Positions 5,570 to 7,385 of a stretch of 7,385 nt of DNA are shown here, in pieces. Source of the DNA: CAYWNK01 sp047639615 (GTDB lineage Bacteria > Planctomycetota > UBA1135 > GCA-002686595); the NCBI GenBank assembly GCA_047639615.1, contig JBLIOL010000279.1:1-7385 (forward strand), in the 5' to 3' direction. Under the pieces are notes generated by a model. The model ran no database searches and had not been told where the DNA came from. It worked only from the letters and a program-made list of their open reading frames with translations. Made by a program: the position numbers and the translations under genes. Within the stretch, counting starts at the first letter, position 1; every line of letters starts with the position of its first letter.

Positions 5570-6987
5570 TGCTTAACTACCCCAAGCGCATCACTCAGAC
5601 CTTCGCCCTGCTAGCCGGCGCTGCTTGCTGGCTGCAGGCTCCCGTTTTGGCGGCGCCCAGTCTGCCGCTCGTCATCGATGACGACAAAGCGGAAGACGAG
5701 GACAAGGATGAAGGCCCCAAGTGGACCGCCGTGGTCGGTGGCGACGTCTATGTCGGCACCGGCGGTGTCCTGCGCGGCGCCACGGTGCTGTCCAAGGACG
5801 GCGTGATCGAAGAGGTCGGTTTCGACGTCTTCGTGCCCGAGGACGCGGAGGTCTTGGACGTGACCGGCTTCCGGGTCTACCCGGGCCTGGTGGCGATCTC
5901 ATCCAGTGGCATCTTCGGCTCCTCCGGTGGCCTCGAGGATTCCATGGACCCCTACTCCCGCAACCTGATCCTGGCCCTGGCCTCAGGTCTGACCTCCGCC
6001 GCCAATGGCAGCGAAGTGGGCAAGCTCAAGTTCGGCGAGATCGAAGACATCGTGGTGGGCAGCAGCTTCTTCCACAGCATGTCCTTCGGCAACTCGAACC
6101 CGAGTGGCAAGCGTCAGTTGCGGGCCAAGCTCAAGGCGGCCGCGGCCTACATCCGCGACTATCGCGAGTGGGCAGTGAAGGTCAAGAGCGACAAGGAGTT
6201 GAAGGAGCCCAAGACATCGGGCCTCGACACCAACCTGGTCGCCGTCCTGCGCGGCGAGAAGCGCGGCCTGTTCAGTGCTGACGACAGCCACGACCTGCGC
6301 GAGATTGCGCGCTTGGCTCAGACCTATGACTTCCGACCGGTCATCCGCGGCTGCCGCGAGGGCTGGGTGGTGGCTGATGAGTTGGGTCGCGCCGGCGCCA
6401 TGGCGATCGTCACCGCCCGCTCGCGCGGCGCGAAGGATGAGCGTCAGACCAACGCCGGTGGTGCTTCCATCGAGAACGCCGCCAAGCTCTACGCCGCTGG
6501 CGTGCAGATCGCCATCGTGCCGCAGACCACGGGCATCACCAGCCTGGGTGGTATCGTCGGCCGGGACATCATTCACCTACCCACGGAAGTGGCCTTCGCC
6601 GTGCGTGGTGGCTTGCCTGAGCAGGCAGCCTTGGAGAGCATGACGCTCATTCCGGCGCGCATGATGGGTGTGGATCACCGCATCGGTTCGATCGAGGTGG
6701 GCAAGGATGCTGACCTGATCATCACCGACGGCGATGTGCTGCATTACGAGACTTTCGTTCAGTGGGCCTTGGTGGAAGGCAAGGTGGTCTACGACAAGCA
6801 GGCCGAGCTCTACTACGCTCACATCCGTCCGCGCCCCGAGACCGAGGTCGCTCCGGCCGAGAAGGTCGACGTGGGTGAATCCGAGGACGAGGTTGAGGAG
6901 GCTCCTGAGGAGGCTCCTGCCGAAGGCGAAGCGGAAGCTGATGGCGAGAAGACCGACGACGGCGGGTCTGACGGCGAGAGCGAGTAG
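5569..6987 (+). CDS. Exported amidohydrolase-like protein lacking metal ligands, acidic tail (probable pseudoenzyme 2)
   Basis: This 472-residue protein begins with a signal peptide (KRITQTFALLAG..., cleavage near VLAA-PS), then a short acidic linker (about 37-49, Asp/Glu-rich). Amidohydrolase features follow: GATVLSKDGVIEEVG (70-84), YPGLVAI (104-110), the helix ending SMTLIPARMMGVDHRIG (about 357-373) and SIEVGKDADLIITDGD (374-389). Where DAHSH is expected it reads A-I-S-S-S (S111, S113). The equivalent of the HG motif reads VIRGCREGW, with no His, and the late D-S-P motif is replaced by VPQTTG. No canonical metal ligand seems to survive. Residues 423-472 are an added tail with 22 Glu/Asp and only 2 Lys, probably disordered. 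It shares an NSxxxKR(N/Q)L-type segment (about 175-184) with the preceding protein, so the two are each other's nearest relatives here. It is the last gene before the terminator. A structural or regulatory role is likely, but its function is unknown. Confidence 0.92.
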   Translation: MLNYPKRITQTFALLAGAACWLQAPVLAAPSLPLVIDDDKAEDEDKDEGPKWTAVVGGDVYVGTGGVLRGATVLSKDGVIEEVGFDVFVPEDAEVLDVTGFRVYPGLVAISSSGIFGSSGGLEDSMDPYSRNLILALASGLTSAANGSEVGKLKFGEIEDIVVGSSFFHSMSFGNSNPSGKRQLRAKLKAAAAYIRDYREWAVKVKSDKELKEPKTSGLDTNLVAVLRGEKRGLFSADDSHDLREIARLAQTYDFRPVIRGCREGWVVADELGRAGAMAIVTARSRGAKDERQTNAGGASIENAAKLYAAGVQIAIVPQTTGITSLGGIVGRDIIHLPTEVAFAVRGGLPEQAALESMTLIPARMMGVDHRIGSIEVGKDADLIITDGDVLHYETFVQWALVEGKVVYDKQAELYYAHIRPRPETEVAPAEKVDVGESEDEVEEAPEEAPAEGEAEADGEKTDDGGSDGESE

Positions 6988-7012
6988 CTCAGCACATCAG
7001 TACTCCTAGAAT

Positions 7013-7046
7013 TGACGGCGGCTCGGGATATCCCGGGCCGCCGTCA
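7013..7046 (+). terminator. Long GC-rich hairpin, probable operon terminator
   Basis: TGACGGCGGC at 7013-7022 is the exact reverse complement of GCCGCCGTCA at 7037-7046. Between them lies a second palindrome, CGGGATATCCCG (7024-7035), with a T/G wobble joining the two. The whole forms one nearly continuous stem with a small AUAU loop. It starts 25 bases after the last amidohydrolase stop. The tract after it (GTCTTGGGGG) is poor in T, so it is not a textbook intrinsic terminator. It may need a factor, or act as a 3' RNA-stabilising hairpin. Confidence 0.7.
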
Positions 7047-7088
7047 GTCTTGGGGGAAGGGGGCTACTTCCGATTCGCGATCCCTTGC

Positions 7089-7094
7089 TAGTAT
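7089..7094 (+). promoter_or_regulatory. Possible -10 element of the downstream gene
   Basis: TAGTAT matches 4 of 6 positions of the sigma-70 -10 consensus. It ends 7 bases before the ATG at 7102, so transcription could start at or next to the start codon. The only -35 candidate (TTCCGA at 7068-7073, 15-base spacer) is weak. Tentative. Confidence 0.3.
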
Positions 7095-7101
7095 TCCTTG
7101 G

Positions 7102-7385
7102 ATGCCTCTCCGCCACCTGATGCGAGTCCTGGGTCGTGACCCTAAGGACGCCCGAAACCTCACCCAGGAGGAGGCCTTCCGTGCCTTCACCTCGGTCCTC
7201 ACCGGCGGCGAGAGTGAAGTCACCATCGGGGCATTCCTTACGGCCCTGCGCTGGAAGGGAGTCACGGTCGAAGAGCTCTCTGGCTTCGCCTTGGCGGCGC
7301 GTGCTCAGGCACGCATTCCATGCCGCGGCATGGGGGGCTTGGTTTGCGTCAGCACACCGCTTGATGGGCAGGATCATCATCCGCC
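7102..7385 (+). CDS. Glycosyltransferase family 3 N-terminal domain protein (TrpD/TrpD2-like), 3' end outside window
   Basis: An open frame of 94 codons runs to the window end. Residues about 3-70 match the helical N-terminal domain shared by anthranilate phosphoribosyltransferase (TrpD), its YbiB/TrpD2 relatives and pyrimidine-nucleoside phosphorylases: an LTQEEAFRAF helix, the SVLTGGESEVTIGAFLTALRWKG core (given in pieces: TGGESEV 34-40, AFLTALRWKG 44-53) and VEELSGFALAAR. The segment after it reads GLVCVSTPLDGQDHHP, not the GTGGD phosphate-binding loop expected at this point in true TrpD. A TrpD2-like protein outside tryptophan synthesis is therefore the better guess. The start is uncertain: no Shine-Dalgarno precedes the ATG at 7102, nor the in-frame ATG at 7120. 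It lies beyond the hairpin and is likely a separate transcription unit. There is no signal peptide, so it is cytoplasmic. Confidence 0.8.
   Translation, partial: MPLRHLMRVLGRDPKDARNLTQEEAFRAFTSVLTGGESEVTIGAFLTALRWKGVTVEELSGFALAARAQARIPCRGMGGLVCVSTPLDGQDHHP

Noticed and set aside
7006..7380. Antisense frame opposite the terminator and the TrpD-like gene
   Set aside because: It reads through the hairpin and opposite a frame with clear family similarity; no domain of its own.
1..7385. tRNA, rRNA, CRISPR array, insertion sequence or attachment site
   Set aside because: No regularly spaced repeats, transposase-like frames, terminal inverted repeats or RNA-gene signatures were seen. The only strong inverted repeat is the hairpin at 7013-7046.

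Overview
The window is GC-rich bacterial DNA with every supported gene on the + strand. Almost all of it is one tightly packed run of amidohydrolase-superfamily genes (the group that includes imidazolonepropionase-like proteins, COG1228). Five complete members follow the 3' end of a sixth. All five begin with a Sec-type signal peptide, so the products should work outside the cytoplasm (periplasm or cell surface). This fits a Gram-negative bacterium with large families of exported hydrolases. A Planctomycetota-like or other environmental lineage is plausible, but that is only an inference from protein style, and no taxonomic marker is present.

Layout: (1) 1-215 is the C-terminal end of an amidohydrolase. 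(2) 218-1522, 1545-2897 and 2902-4251 encode three mutually similar paralogs of 434-450 residues. Each keeps what look like all the metal ligands (HxH, two further His, a late Asp), and each ends in Arg-Trp or Gln-Arg-Trp. (3) A 76-base gap holds a possible 26-codon bridging ORF. (4) 4328-5569 and 5569-6987 overlap by one base (TAATG). They encode two more distant homologs that keep the fold signatures but have lost the HxH motif (Y-S-R and S-S-S in its place) and the other recognisable His ligands, so both look like pseudoenzymes. One carries a Lys/Glu-rich helical segment and the other a very acidic C-terminal tail. (5) A long hairpin at 7013-7046 closes the operon. (6) 7102 to the window end is the start of an unrelated gene of the anthranilate phosphoribosyltransferase-like (TrpD/TrpD2) family, possibly leaderless.

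The spacing (2, 22, 4, 76 and -1 bases) argues for one polycistronic transcript. The most interesting hypothesis is that three exported, probably active amidohydrolases are made with two coupled, catalytically dead relatives, which could act as structural or regulatory partners in a hetero-oligomeric assembly. The substrate cannot be read from the sequence. Peptides, cyclic amides or other small amides would fit the family, but none is specifically indicated.
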